Source: a bacterium
GTDB lineage: Bacteria; UBP14; UBA6098; 4484-93
Direction of reading: 5' to 3'
Length of the DNA: 12,066 bases
Assembly (NCBI GenBank): GCA_021158465.1
Contig: JAGGUN010000039.1
Span: 1-12,066 of the forward strand
The notes beneath the pieces are model-generated. The model was not told the origin of the DNA. It saw only the letters and a program-made list of their open reading frames with translations, and made no database searches. A program made the translations under genes and the position numbers. Shown here piece by piece: positions 1-7,141 of this stretch (position 1 is its first letter; every line of letters starts with the position of its first letter).

Positions 1-22
1 ATAACAAAATAGGAGATGCAAT

Positions 23-748
23 ATGCCGATAAAAGAGCCTGTTGTCATTGCCCGTGAGGTATTGAAGGACCTTCAAGCAATATTTGGTGAGAACCTTCTG
101 TCTGTTGCACTTTTTGGCTCCGCCGCTCGTGGCACCTACGACCCGAAGCGGTCGGATATCAATCTGGTCATCGTCTTGAAAGGAGATGTTAGACCATCTC
201 TTTCATCATTCTGGAAGTATGTTTCTAAGTGGCGTAAGCTCGACCTCGCTGTGCCTGTCGTGATGAACGAGCAGTTCCTCTCCTCATCACTCGATACATT
301 TGCCGTGGAGTTTTCCGATATAAAGGAGTCGCATATCATTATTTTCGGTGAGGATATCTTCTCGTCGCTCGATATAAAGAAGGAGCATATTCGCCTTCAG
401 GTGGAGAAGGAGCTTAAACAGAAGATAATGGCGTTATCCTCTCTTTTCATAAATTCGCTTGGCAAGAAGGATGCACTGTATAGCATAATAAAGAGGAGTA
501 TTTCCTCGCTTGCCACCCTGTTCCGTGCCAGCATGATTATTCTGGATGAGAAACCGCCCAAGGATGATTCCGAGCTTTCCCGGTTGATTTGCCACAGGTT
601 CGGGCTCGACTTGTCTATCTTTGAGAAGCTGCTCGCTGTGAGGGCTGACAAATCCCTCGCAAGGAAGGAAAACTTAGCGGACCTGATCTCGAGATACATA
701 GACGAGATAACAAAATTCTCGTTTGAAATTGATAAACTAACGGTATGA
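23..748 (+). CDS. Nucleotidyltransferase-fold protein (minimal nucleotidyltransferase type), possibly inactive
   Basis: The N-terminal part (residues about 12-55) shows the polymerase beta-like nucleotidyltransferase fold: GSAARG at residues 32-37, then SDINL at 44-48. In active members the second motif is normally SD-x-D, with two metal-binding aspartates. Here D45 is kept but the second position is N47, so catalysis may be weak or lost. Residues about 110-240 look mainly helical with many charged residues, and I recognise no further domain there. No signal peptide or membrane segment is visible. The start at 23 is supported by AGGAG at 11-15, seven bases upstream. The stop overlaps the start of rsmI by four bases (ATGA), so the two are probably co-translated. 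The substrate is unknown: related folds adenylylate antibiotics, proteins or tRNA, or act as the toxin/antitoxin MNT partner. No HEPN partner gene is visible next to it, although only 22 bases precede it in the window. Confidence 0.8.
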   Translation: MPIKEPVVIAREVLKDLQAIFGENLLSVALFGSAARGTYDPKRSDINLVIVLKGDVRPSLSSFWKYVSKWRKLDLAVPVVMNEQFLSSSLDTFAVEFSDIKESHIIIFGEDIFSSLDIKKEHIRLQVEKELKQKIMALSSLFINSLGKKDALYSIIKRSISSLATLFRASMIILDEKPPKDDSELSRLICHRFGLDLSIFEKLLAVRADKSLARKENLADLISRYIDEITKFSFEIDKLTV

Positions 749-1437
749 GGAAGGGACCAGGGACATTATATATAGTTTCCCTCCCGATTGGTAACCTTTC
801 GGATATGAGTTTCCGGGCGGTCCAGACACTCAAGGCGGTTTCTGCTATCTTCTGCGAGGATACGCGGAGTATTAAGAAGATATTTTCCCGTTTCGGTTTC
901 ACAAATAAGGCTGTGTCGCTTCATTCCTACAACGAGGAGAAAAGAGCTGATGATGTGTTTGAAATTTTAAGCGATGGTGGCTCTGTTGCGCTTGTTTCTG
1001 AGGCTGGAACGCCTGCTATCTCTGACCCTGGAGCCTTGATAGTGAGAGAAGCTATCAAGCAAGGGTTCAACATCGAGTATATCCCGGGTCCCTCGGCGGT
1101 TATCGCGGGTATTGTGTTGTCTGGGTTTCTTCAGAAGGATTTTTATTTTGCTGGTTATGCTCCATCTACCGGCAAGATGAGGCGAAGGTTCTTGCGCTCG
1201 CTTGACAGTTTCCGCTGTCCTGTTGTTGTGTATGAGTCCCCGCATAGGCTGCTCAAGCTGTTTCAGGATGTGATGGACATCCTCGGCGATGTTCCTATGT
1301 TTGTCGGTCGTGAGCTGACCAAAAAATTCGAGGAGAGGTTTTACGGAACGGTATCCGAGGCGGTCGAGCATTTTTCAGCTGATAAGCTTCTCGGTGAGTT
1401 TGTGATAGTTTTTGACCTGACGAGGAGGAAGGATTGA
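745..1437 (+). CDS. rsmI: 16S rRNA (cytidine(1402)-2'-O)-methyltransferase RsmI
   Basis: This is a tetrapyrrole-methylase-fold enzyme that uses S-adenosylmethionine to methylate the 2'-hydroxyl of C1402 in the decoding centre of 16S rRNA. Family motifs appear in the expected order: GTLYIVSLPIGNL (6-18), CEDTR (37-41), SEAGTPAISDPG (85-96), the SAM-site segment GPSA (115-118) and YESPHRL (163-169). At 230 residues it is shorter than the usual 270-290. It ends soon after the catalytic domain (GEFVIVFDL), so the small C-terminal helical domain found in many RsmI proteins is absent. The start at 745 lies inside the upstream stop codon (ATGA), and its own stop at 1435-1437 overlaps the TTG start of the next gene, so all three genes look transcriptionally and translationally linked. 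The protein should be cytoplasmic. The family assignment is firm; the missing C-terminal domain may be normal in this lineage. Confidence 0.95.
   Translation: MRKGPGTLYIVSLPIGNLSDMSFRAVQTLKAVSAIFCEDTRSIKKIFSRFGFTNKAVSLHSYNEEKRADDVFEILSDGGSVALVSEAGTPAISDPGALIVREAIKQGFNIEYIPGPSAVIAGIVLSGFLQKDFYFAGYAPSTGKMRRRFLRSLDSFRCPVVVYESPHRLLKLFQDVMDILGDVPMFVGRELTKKFEERFYGTVSEAVEHFSADKLLGEFVIVFDLTRRKD
1423..1428 (+). promoter_or_regulatory. Shine-Dalgarno AGGAGG deciding a TTG start
   Basis: A perfect AGGAGG lies five bases before the TTG at 1434, inside the 3' end of rsmI. It supports TTG as the true start: the protein from that codon begins with a positively charged, hydrophobic signal peptide (MKKIFCFLFVVFLV), which a later start would destroy. 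Confidence 0.8.
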
Positions 1438-4070
1438 AAAAGATTTTCTGTTTCCTTTTTGTGGTTTTCCTCGTTTCGCCTGTCTATTCGCAGAGTTTCT
1501 GGTCTTCCGATGAATTGGAGTATTTTTCGAGGAGGTATTCGCTCAATCCGCCTACATCCTCTGTGCCGAAGGAGCGTTTGAGGATATCATATCCCGTGTG
1601 CTTTTCGAGAATTGCGGAATTTCACAGGTCCTGGCAGGTTCTCGACACCGATTCTGTCGACTTTGGGGGTATAATCGAGGCAGAGACGGGTGAACTTCGC
1701 CCTGTCATCCAGACGGATAATACTCAGGAAGTCATCTGGTCCTGGATCCGCTACGAAGGCTTTGCTGGGACGGATGATTATGAGGAGAACATCGATTATG
1801 CGTTAGATTATGTGAGCCGTTTCCCCTCATATAACGAGGAGACATCTTCGGAGAGCAACTACTATCCTGTATGGAACTGCGGGCTTGCGTTGCTCCTGGC
1901 AAGGATGTATGAGGAGTTTTACGCTGACACATCCCTGCGTGGTTATGCCGACTCATCTGCTCGCTTCATCATCGGAACACCGCTTTCGCTCGATACTGGT
2001 GACCCTGCGTATAATATTCTTCACTGTTTTGTGAACCTGTTCGTTGCTGGTTGCCTCTATCGCTGGGGTGAGTTTATTGAGAGTTCGTATTATCGTGAGC
2101 AGGCTTTGGAGATTGCCATTCCAGCGAAGGAGTATATTGAATTTCACCCATCGGGTAGGTTGTCCTCTGCTGTCTGGGCGATGTCGTCCGGCACAGCTGT
2201 TTGGGGACTTGCAAACTCGTACTTCGCAGAATATCCTGACTCTCTTTCCCCCTGGCTCGAGAGGTTCTCTCATTATCTTCCAGAGATGTTTTCACCGTCT
2301 GGTGAATTCGATGTCTACTACTGGGATAACTCCTGGAATATCTGGCTTGCAAACGGTTACAGATGGCTCTTTTACGCGACTGGAGATCCGCTTTACAACG
2401 AGAGATACCGCTCGATTGTCGATTACATTCTGCTCCAGGACACGGATTCGGACGGTGGTGTTCCTGCCTCCTTCGACCATCCGGATACGATGGATATGAC
2501 CTGGATAACCGCTTATGTCGTTCTTATGGGGCTGGACGGCATAATCGATTCGCTGCCATCGCCCGACATCGGCATAGAGGAGTTCGATCTCCAGACACCG
2601 CGGGAGTATATTCTCAAAACGGATACGCTTGTATCTTCTTTCAGCGTCTCAAACTTCGGGCGTGAGGCAGTTTCTGACATTCATCTTATGCTCTACTTCG
2701 ACTGGGAGATTCTTCTTGATACGACATTCTCGCTTGGCATTGGCGAAGGTTTGCTGGATACGGTTCAATTCACCCCCGGGGTTGATGGTATGCATAGGCT
2801 AAGTATCCAGCTTTATCTATCCGATTCCGACCCGACAAACGATACAATCTCGTTCGCATTTGAGACAACGCCTGTGAGAACTGTTTGTGGCAGTGTCTTT
2901 GACAGGGAGACATTCGAGCCTGTGAGCGGTTTTGTGAAGGTTATGTATAGGGATACACTGTTTTGCACGGCAAGAGCAGATACATCTGGTATCTTTTTTC
3001 TCTCTCTGCCAGAGCTTACTTACGAATTCCTTGTCTATCCTGAATACCCATATTCAAACAACAGTTATGAGGTTTATCTCACCGATGAAGATACGAATTA
3101 TATTGATTTTCCTGTCGACAGGGCTGAGCTTCTGCTTCTGGACGGTTCTTCCGGTGAGTATGACAGCTTTTATACATCTGCCCTCGATTCTCTTGGAGTG
3201 AGGTATTACCTCTGGAACAAGGATTCTCTCGGCGAGTTCCTCTGGTCCCGGTTGGACGAGGTTATAAATCCGCTTGTTTTCTGGTTCTTCGGGGATGATT
3301 CTGTTTCCTGTATATCGGAAGATGAGCAGGATGGGCTTTACTCTCTTCTGGATGAGGGCGTTCTTTCTCTTCTGATAACCGGTCAGAATGTTGCGCAGGG
3401 TCTTGCGGGAAGCGATTTCTTATCCGATTTCTTCCATATCGATTGGGGGGGAAACTGTCGTGGTGTTCTTATGTTCGGCATCGAGGGAGACAGTCTGACT
3501 GGCGGGTTTGATATGGTTGCAGCGACTGGCGATGGCTCGGCAGGGAACCAGAATTCGAGGGATATTCTCCTTCCTCTTGGCTCGGTTCCAATCCTTTCCT
3601 ATGATAGAGGAGGAGATACAATTGCCGCTGTTCGCTATTCCTCGCCGGGTGGCAATTTCAAGCTGGTATTCTGTGGCTTTGGTCTCGAAGGCATCGGTCA
3701 GCCAGGAGGTCTCCCAACATTCACCAGCCGAAGGGAGCTTTTGTCGGCGTTTTTATCCTGGCTCGTCCCGACGATCGGTGTTGAGGATGAAAATTTTGCT
3801 TCGCTGCCAGAGATTTGCAATGTTTCTACTTTTCCAAACCCGTTCAACGGGGAGACTAAGATAGGGTTTTGTTTGGGAAAAGCGTCCTCTGTTAGAATTA
3901 CCGTTTATAATTTTACGGGTGAACGGGTATTTGAACGGAGATTTAGTGGGCTACCAGAGGGTAGGTGTGTGGTATCTGTTTCCCCTTCTAATCTGCCCTC
4001 AGGCATCTACATAGGCAGGATAGAGGTGATGGATGCTTCTTGTTCATTTAAGCTTGTCTTGATTAAATAA
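1434..4070 (+). CDS. Large secreted multidomain protein with C-terminal sorting domain (type IX-like)
   Basis: This is an exported 878-residue protein of unknown function. A signal peptide covers residues 1-19 (cleavage near VYS-QSF). Residues about 100-380 are rich in W, Y and A and look helical, resembling an alpha/alpha-toroid with no recognised active site. Residues about 400-482 look like a CARDB-type beta domain (SFSVSNFG, then SDPTNDT). Residues about 483-550 look like a carboxypeptidase-regulatory-like beta sandwich (VCGSVFDRETFEPVSG). Residues about 562-753 resemble the glutamine-amidotransferase-like module of secreted FCB-group proteins, including LLITGQNVAQGLAGSDFLSD. The last 80 residues form the sorting domain (FPNPFNGETKI, GIYIGRIEV, final KLVLIK). 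Known type IX cargo is cleaved at this domain and attached to the cell surface or released. Start is TTG, overlapping the rsmI stop. The domain calls were made by eye; the first and last are the firmest. The role may be structural or carbohydrate-related, but I cannot assign it. Confidence 0.85.
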   Translation: MKKIFCFLFVVFLVSPVYSQSFWSSDELEYFSRRYSLNPPTSSVPKERLRISYPVCFSRIAEFHRSWQVLDTDSVDFGGIIEAETGELRPVIQTDNTQEVIWSWIRYEGFAGTDDYEENIDYALDYVSRFPSYNEETSSESNYYPVWNCGLALLLARMYEEFYADTSLRGYADSSARFIIGTPLSLDTGDPAYNILHCFVNLFVAGCLYRWGEFIESSYYREQALEIAIPAKEYIEFHPSGRLSSAVWAMSSGTAVWGLANSYFAEYPDSLSPWLERFSHYLPEMFSPSGEFDVYYWDNSWNIWLANGYRWLFYATGDPLYNERYRSIVDYILLQDTDSDGGVPASFDHPDTMDMTWITAYVVLMGLDGIIDSLPSPDIGIEEFDLQTPREYILKTDTLVSSFSVSNFGREAVSDIHLMLYFDWEILLDTTFSLGIGEGLLDTVQFTPGVDGMHRLSIQLYLSDSDPTNDTISFAFETTPVRTVCGSVFDRETFEPVSGFVKVMYRDTLFCTARADTSGIFFLSLPELTYEFLVYPEYPYSNNSYEVYLTDEDTNYIDFPVDRAELLLLDGSSGEYDSFYTSALDSLGVRYYLWNKDSLGEFLWSRLDEVINPLVFWFFGDDSVSCISEDEQDGLYSLLDEGVLSLLITGQNVAQGLAGSDFLSDFFHIDWGGNCRGVLMFGIEGDSLTGGFDMVAATGDGSAGNQNSRDILLPLGSVPILSYDRGGDTIAAVRYSSPGGNFKLVFCGFGLEGIGQPGGLPTFTSRRELLSAFLSWLVPTIGVEDENFASLPEICNVSTFPNPFNGETKIGFCLGKASSVRITVYNFTGERVFERRFSGLPEGRCVVSVSPSNLPSGIYIGRIEVMDASCSFKLVLIK

Positions 4071-4086
4071 CCACTTCTTTTTTTCC

Positions 4087-4114
4087 TTGTCAAGAGGCAG
4101 AATTTTGTTATCTT
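4087..4114 (+). promoter_or_regulatory. Candidate sigma-70-type promoter for the GGDEF-like gene
   Basis: In the 78-base gap after the secreted-protein gene, TTGTCA (4087-4092) is followed after 16 bases by TATCTT (4109-4114), which carries an extended -10 TG at 4106-4107. The match is five of six for the -35 and four of six for the -10. A start of transcription near 4121 would leave a leader of about 28 bases containing AGGAGGT at 4137-4143. This is a consensus match only; the promoter consensus of this organism is unknown. Confidence 0.35.
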
Positions 4115-4148
4115 GAAACTTTCATTCAGAATGAAGAGGAGGTAGCTA

Positions 4149-4604
4149 ATGTACAGGGTTCTGGTAGATGAGGAAACTGGACTTTACAACTTCCAGTATC
4201 TTATGGAGCGGCTCCAGCAGGAGATAAACTATGTTTCTCGGTTTCGTCAGGAGCTGGTATTCTGCCTTGTTGAGGTTGCAGGTCTCGATAAGCTCTCCCA
4301 GAAAGAGGCGAAGGATAGAAGGTGCAAGGTGGCAGAATTTCTGACAGACTTTTTCCGCGACTATGATGTGGTCGCCAGGGTTGATGATACAAAGTTCGGG
4401 GTTATTGTCCGCTCGATAAGCTACAAGAATGCTACTAAGAGGGCAGAAGTTCTTATGGAGGAGTTCAAGAAGCGTTTTCCAGAGTTCTCCGATATGGTAT
4501 ATATCGCCCTTGTTAAGGCGAGCGAGGAGGTGCTTGCTAATAATGTCTTTGATAGAGCGATCAAAGCGTTGCGGGCTAAGCTTCATAGAATCGGATGGGG
4601 ATGA
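4149..4604 (+). CDS. Stand-alone degenerate GGDEF-domain protein
   Basis: The 151 residues form a single domain of the diguanylate cyclase (GGDEF) fold. The N-terminal signature DEETGLYNFQYL (7-18) matches the D-x-LTGLYNRRY hallmark of that family, and the spacing to the active-site hairpin is normal. The hairpin itself is lost: where active enzymes have R-[YF]-GGDEF, this protein has R77-V-D-D-T-K-F83. The usual metal-binding aspartate of the first strand also appears to be glutamate (E42, in CLVEV). The upstream RxxD inhibitory site is not obvious. By family knowledge it should therefore not make cyclic di-GMP and may instead bind nucleotides or a protein partner. No sensor, receiver or membrane domain is attached. 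A strong AGGAGGT at 4137-4143 supports the start at 4149. A gap and a candidate promoter set it apart from the gene before it. Fold assignment is fairly sure; function is open. Confidence 0.75.
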   Translation: MYRVLVDEETGLYNFQYLMERLQQEINYVSRFRQELVFCLVEVAGLDKLSQKEAKDRRCKVAEFLTDFFRDYDVVARVDDTKFGVIVRSISYKNATKRAEVLMEEFKKRFPEFSDMVYIALVKASEEVLANNVFDRAIKALRAKLHRIGWG

Positions 4605-4745
4605 TTATTCTCCGTTACCTTTTCTCTGTGCTTCTGCCCCTGTTAAATTTTTGTTGGATTTTGAAAAACTTTTAGTTAATGTCAATAAAAGATGTGACAA
4701 AGAAATAATATAAAGCCATCATTCATTAAAGAGGAGGTATAATAT
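4605..4745 (+). promoter_or_regulatory. AT-rich leader of the redox gene cluster, promoter probably inside
   Basis: This 141-base gap separates the GGDEF-like gene from the iron-sulfur subunit gene. It becomes AT-rich from about 4645 on. TTGTTG (4651-4656) and TTGAAA (4661-4666) could be -35 elements and GTTAAT (4675-4680) or the TAATATAAA stretch (4706-4714) -10 elements, but no pair has a convincing sequence and spacing together. A strong ribosome-binding site, AGGAGGT (4732-4738), sits eight bases before the ATG at 4746. No stem followed by a T-run, and no known riboswitch fold, was recognised. Confidence 0.35.
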
Positions 4746-5450
4746 ATGCCACAGACCGAGGCCCCGAAGCATAAACTTATCCCTGTCTATATTATGGGGC
4801 AAAAACATATGGTTCCCGAGGGCTCGACCATTATGGGAGCGCTTGAATATGTGGGGTATCAGCTTAAGCGAGGTGTTGGTTGTAGGGAGGGGTTCTGTGG
4901 AGCCTGTGCCACTGTTTATCGAGTTGAAGGCGACTACAAACTGCGCGGCGGACTCGCCTGCCAGACGGTGGTTGAACCAGGTATGTATATCGTTCAGATA
5001 CCTTTTGCTCCGGCGGAGAAGGCTGTTTACGACCTCGATGAACTCAAGCCTGATATATCTGTTTTCCAGAGATACTACCCTGAGCTATTCCGCTGTGTTG
5101 CCTGTAACTCCTGCACCAAGATATGTCCTCAGGAGATTGAGGTAATGGATTACATTCAGGCGCTTATCCGAGGGGATATAGCTCTTGCTGCTGACCTGTC
5201 GTTCGATTGCATTATGTGTGGGCTCTGTGCGATGAGATGCCCTGCAGAGATGGCTCAATACAACATTGCAATCCTTGCGAGGAGGCTGTATGGCAAGTAC
5301 CTTGCACCGAAGGCAGAGTTCTTCCGTACGAGGTTGAAAGAGATTAGAGAAGGGAAGTTTGATGAAGAGATAGCTCGACTTATGAAGATGAGTCGTGAGG
5401 AGCTGGACAAGGCGTACTATTCCCGGAAGATAGACTTCAAGATTACATAA
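4746..5450 (+). CDS. Iron-sulfur subunit of a fumarate reductase/succinate dehydrogenase-like enzyme
   Basis: This is the predicted electron-transfer subunit that wires the flavoprotein encoded next to it. Residues 1-90 form a plant-type [2Fe-2S] ferredoxin domain with ligands C46, C51, C54 and C72 (CREGFCGAC, then GGLACQ). Residues 110-170 carry two ferredoxin-type motifs, C117-x2-C120-x2-C123-x3-C127-P and C155-x2-C158-x2-C161-x3-C165-P. Ordinary SdhB/FrdB proteins bind a [2Fe-2S], a [4Fe-4S] and usually a [3Fe-4S] centre, the last from a motif with wider spacing. Here both motifs are classical, so two [4Fe-4S] centres are likely. The C-terminal 60 residues are charged and helical. No cysteine-rich CCG domain is fused on, unlike TfrB of methanogens. 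The protein is cytoplasmic, with no membrane segment. The flavoprotein gene starts ten bases after the stop. I give no symbol because the direction of the reaction and the electron partner are not settled. Confidence 0.9.
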   Translation: MPQTEAPKHKLIPVYIMGQKHMVPEGSTIMGALEYVGYQLKRGVGCREGFCGACATVYRVEGDYKLRGGLACQTVVEPGMYIVQIPFAPAEKAVYDLDELKPDISVFQRYYPELFRCVACNSCTKICPQEIEVMDYIQALIRGDIALAADLSFDCIMCGLCAMRCPAEMAQYNIAILARRLYGKYLAPKAEFFRTRLKEIREGKFDEEIARLMKMSREELDKAYYSRKIDFKIT

Positions 5451-5460
5451 AGGAGGCAAG

Positions 5461-7128
5461 ATGTATCCTGACTATATGAGGGAGTCGATAGAGATGGTAG
5501 CAAGGACGCGACCGAAGCGTCTCGAGCTTGCAAAGCAGGGGCTTAAGGTGTTCGACCCGATGACAGAGCAGGAACGAGAGGATGTGCTGAATAGGTTTCA
5601 CCCGGACTATCAGCCGGATGCGAGGCGCGTTGTGCATGTTGGTCCTAACAAAGGGGAGAGTATAACAGCCAAGGTGGCTGATATACTTGAGGCTCATTCC
5701 CGCATCAACCCGGAGGAGTTTGACCTTAGCAATCCCGATATCGACACAGATGTCCTCGTTATAGGTGGTGGTGGAGGTGGCTGTATGGCTGCGCTTTTTG
5801 CCGCTCGGAACGGTGCCGATGTTCTCATTGCGACGAAGTTGAGGCTGGGTGATTCCAATTCGATGATGTCTCAAGGTGGTATGCAGGCGGCTGTTAACCC
5901 GCACGATTCGCCTGCTATACATTATCTCGATGTTATAGGTGGCGGGCATTTCGACAATAAACCTGAGCTTGTTCGTCGCCTCGTGATGGATGCTCCGTTT
6001 ATAGCCGCTCTCCTTGAGGATATGGGCGTTATGTGGGACAAGGACGAGAACGGGGTTCCGATGACGAAATCCGGTGGAGGCACATCCCGCCGTAGGATGC
6101 TCTCCGCCAGAGACTACACGGGTGCCGAGATTATGCGAACACTCAGAGATGAGGTGAAGAACCATCCAGATAAGATAAAGCTCCTTGAGTTCACACCTGC
6201 TGTCGAGCTGATAAAGGATACAGAGGGTAAGGTTGCTGGGGCTGTTCTCTACAATATCGAGACAGAGATATATTATATTGTTCGTGCCAGGGCAACAATA
6301 CTTGCGACAGGCGGGTTTGGGAGACTGCATATCAAGGATTTCGCTACGACGAACCACTACGGTGCTACATGCGATGGAGTGGTGATGGCTTACAGGGCAG
6401 GGGCAAAGCTTCTCTACATGGATTCTGTCCAGTATCATCCGACGGGAGCGGTTTACCCACCACAGATACTCGGTTTCCTTGTTACGGAGAAGGTTAGGGG
6501 ACTTGGTGGTCAGCCTGTGAATAAATACGGTGAACTGTTTGTCTTTCCGCTCGAGCCGAGGGATGTAGAGGCGTCGGCGTTTATTCGAGAGTGTCAAGAG
6601 CGGAAGAATGGCGTTGTAACACCTGATGGAAGGTGTGGTATCTGGCTCGATTCTCCGATAATTAATCTCATAAACGGTCCTGGGTATCTTGAGCGTAACT
6701 TGCCCGCCATGTTTAGGCAGTACAAACGCTTCGATATCGATATAACAAAGGAACCGATGCTTGTATATCCGACACTGCATTATCAGAACGGTGGTGTTGA
6801 GATAAATGAGAATGCAGAGACGGCTCTCCCAGGGCTTTTTGCAGCTGGTGAGGTATCAGGTGGTGTCCACGGTCGCAACCGTCTTATGGGTAACTCTGTC
6901 CTCGACTATAATGTCTTTGGAAGGATAGCGGGAATGAATGCGGCTGAATATGCTAAGAGGGTAAAGCTCGGCAGGCTGACGCTCGAGCATATCAAAGAGT
7001 ACGAAAAGGAGCTTAAGGATGCCGGTATAGAAACCGACAGGGTTTCACCGATTCTGCTTCCGCTTTATACACCACCTGAGATAATCACCCGGCAGAAGAC
7101 AGCTCATTATGAAGGGAACCTAAGGTAG
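5461..7128 (+). CDS. Flavoprotein subunit of a fumarate reductase/succinate dehydrogenase-like enzyme
   Basis: FAD-dependent dicarboxylate oxidoreductase of the SdhA/FrdA/L-aspartate oxidase superfamily; the expected reaction is fumarate to succinate or the reverse. The Rossmann motif GGGGGG is at 102-107. Substrate-site residues of the family can be placed: HPTG with H326, R367 in PRDVEAS (the likely proton-donor arginine), HYQNGG with H440, and NRLMGNS with R474. The histidine that carries covalent FAD in SdhA/FrdA is replaced by N133 (NSMMSQGG), so FAD should be bound non-covalently, as in L-aspartate oxidase. Two other departures: about 95 residues precede the FAD fold, where SdhA/FrdA have roughly ten, and the C-terminal helical domain is short (555 residues in all). 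There is no Tat or Sec signal, so it should be cytoplasmic. Perfect AGGAGG (5451-5456) precedes the ATG. Co-occurrence with the iron-sulfur subunit makes an aspartate oxidase role unlikely. Confidence 0.9.
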   Translation: MYPDYMRESIEMVARTRPKRLELAKQGLKVFDPMTEQEREDVLNRFHPDYQPDARRVVHVGPNKGESITAKVADILEAHSRINPEEFDLSNPDIDTDVLVIGGGGGGCMAALFAARNGADVLIATKLRLGDSNSMMSQGGMQAAVNPHDSPAIHYLDVIGGGHFDNKPELVRRLVMDAPFIAALLEDMGVMWDKDENGVPMTKSGGGTSRRRMLSARDYTGAEIMRTLRDEVKNHPDKIKLLEFTPAVELIKDTEGKVAGAVLYNIETEIYYIVRARATILATGGFGRLHIKDFATTNHYGATCDGVVMAYRAGAKLLYMDSVQYHPTGAVYPPQILGFLVTEKVRGLGGQPVNKYGELFVFPLEPRDVEASAFIRECQERKNGVVTPDGRCGIWLDSPIINLINGPGYLERNLPAMFRQYKRFDIDITKEPMLVYPTLHYQNGGVEINENAETALPGLFAAGEVSGGVHGRNRLMGNSVLDYNVFGRIAGMNAAEYAKRVKLGRLTLEHIKEYEKELKDAGIETDRVSPILLPLYTPPEIITRQKTAHYEGNLR

Positions 7129-7141
7129 GGGGCTAAAAGTT

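Noticed and set aside
2044-2499. Forward open frame in another phase inside the large secreted-protein gene
   Set aside because: It is rich in R, S and T with no domain, and is fully contained in a longer frame with a signal peptide and sorting domain.
4050-4100. T-run (from about 4077) after the large secreted-protein gene as an intrinsic terminator
   Set aside because: No stable GC-rich stem precedes the T-run; only a short CTTG-T-CAAG palindrome (4086-4094) follows it, and it overlaps the candidate -35 element.
4146-4586. Antisense open frame (146 codons) opposite the GGDEF-like gene
   Set aside because: The forward frame has the TGLYN signature and a strong Shine-Dalgarno; the reverse frame has neither motif nor ribosome-binding site.
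5443-6780. Long antisense open frame (445 codons) opposite the flavoprotein gene
   Set aside because: It lies almost wholly opposite a clearly conserved FAD enzyme, shows no recognisable motif, has a composition rich in H, R and I typical of antisense reading, and has no convincing ribosome-binding site.
5461-7128. L-aspartate oxidase (NadB) as the identity of the flavoprotein
   Set aside because: The non-covalent FAD site resembles NadB, but the adjacent iron-sulfur subunit with three cluster motifs and the absence of nadA/nadC neighbours favour a fumarate reductase-like enzyme.
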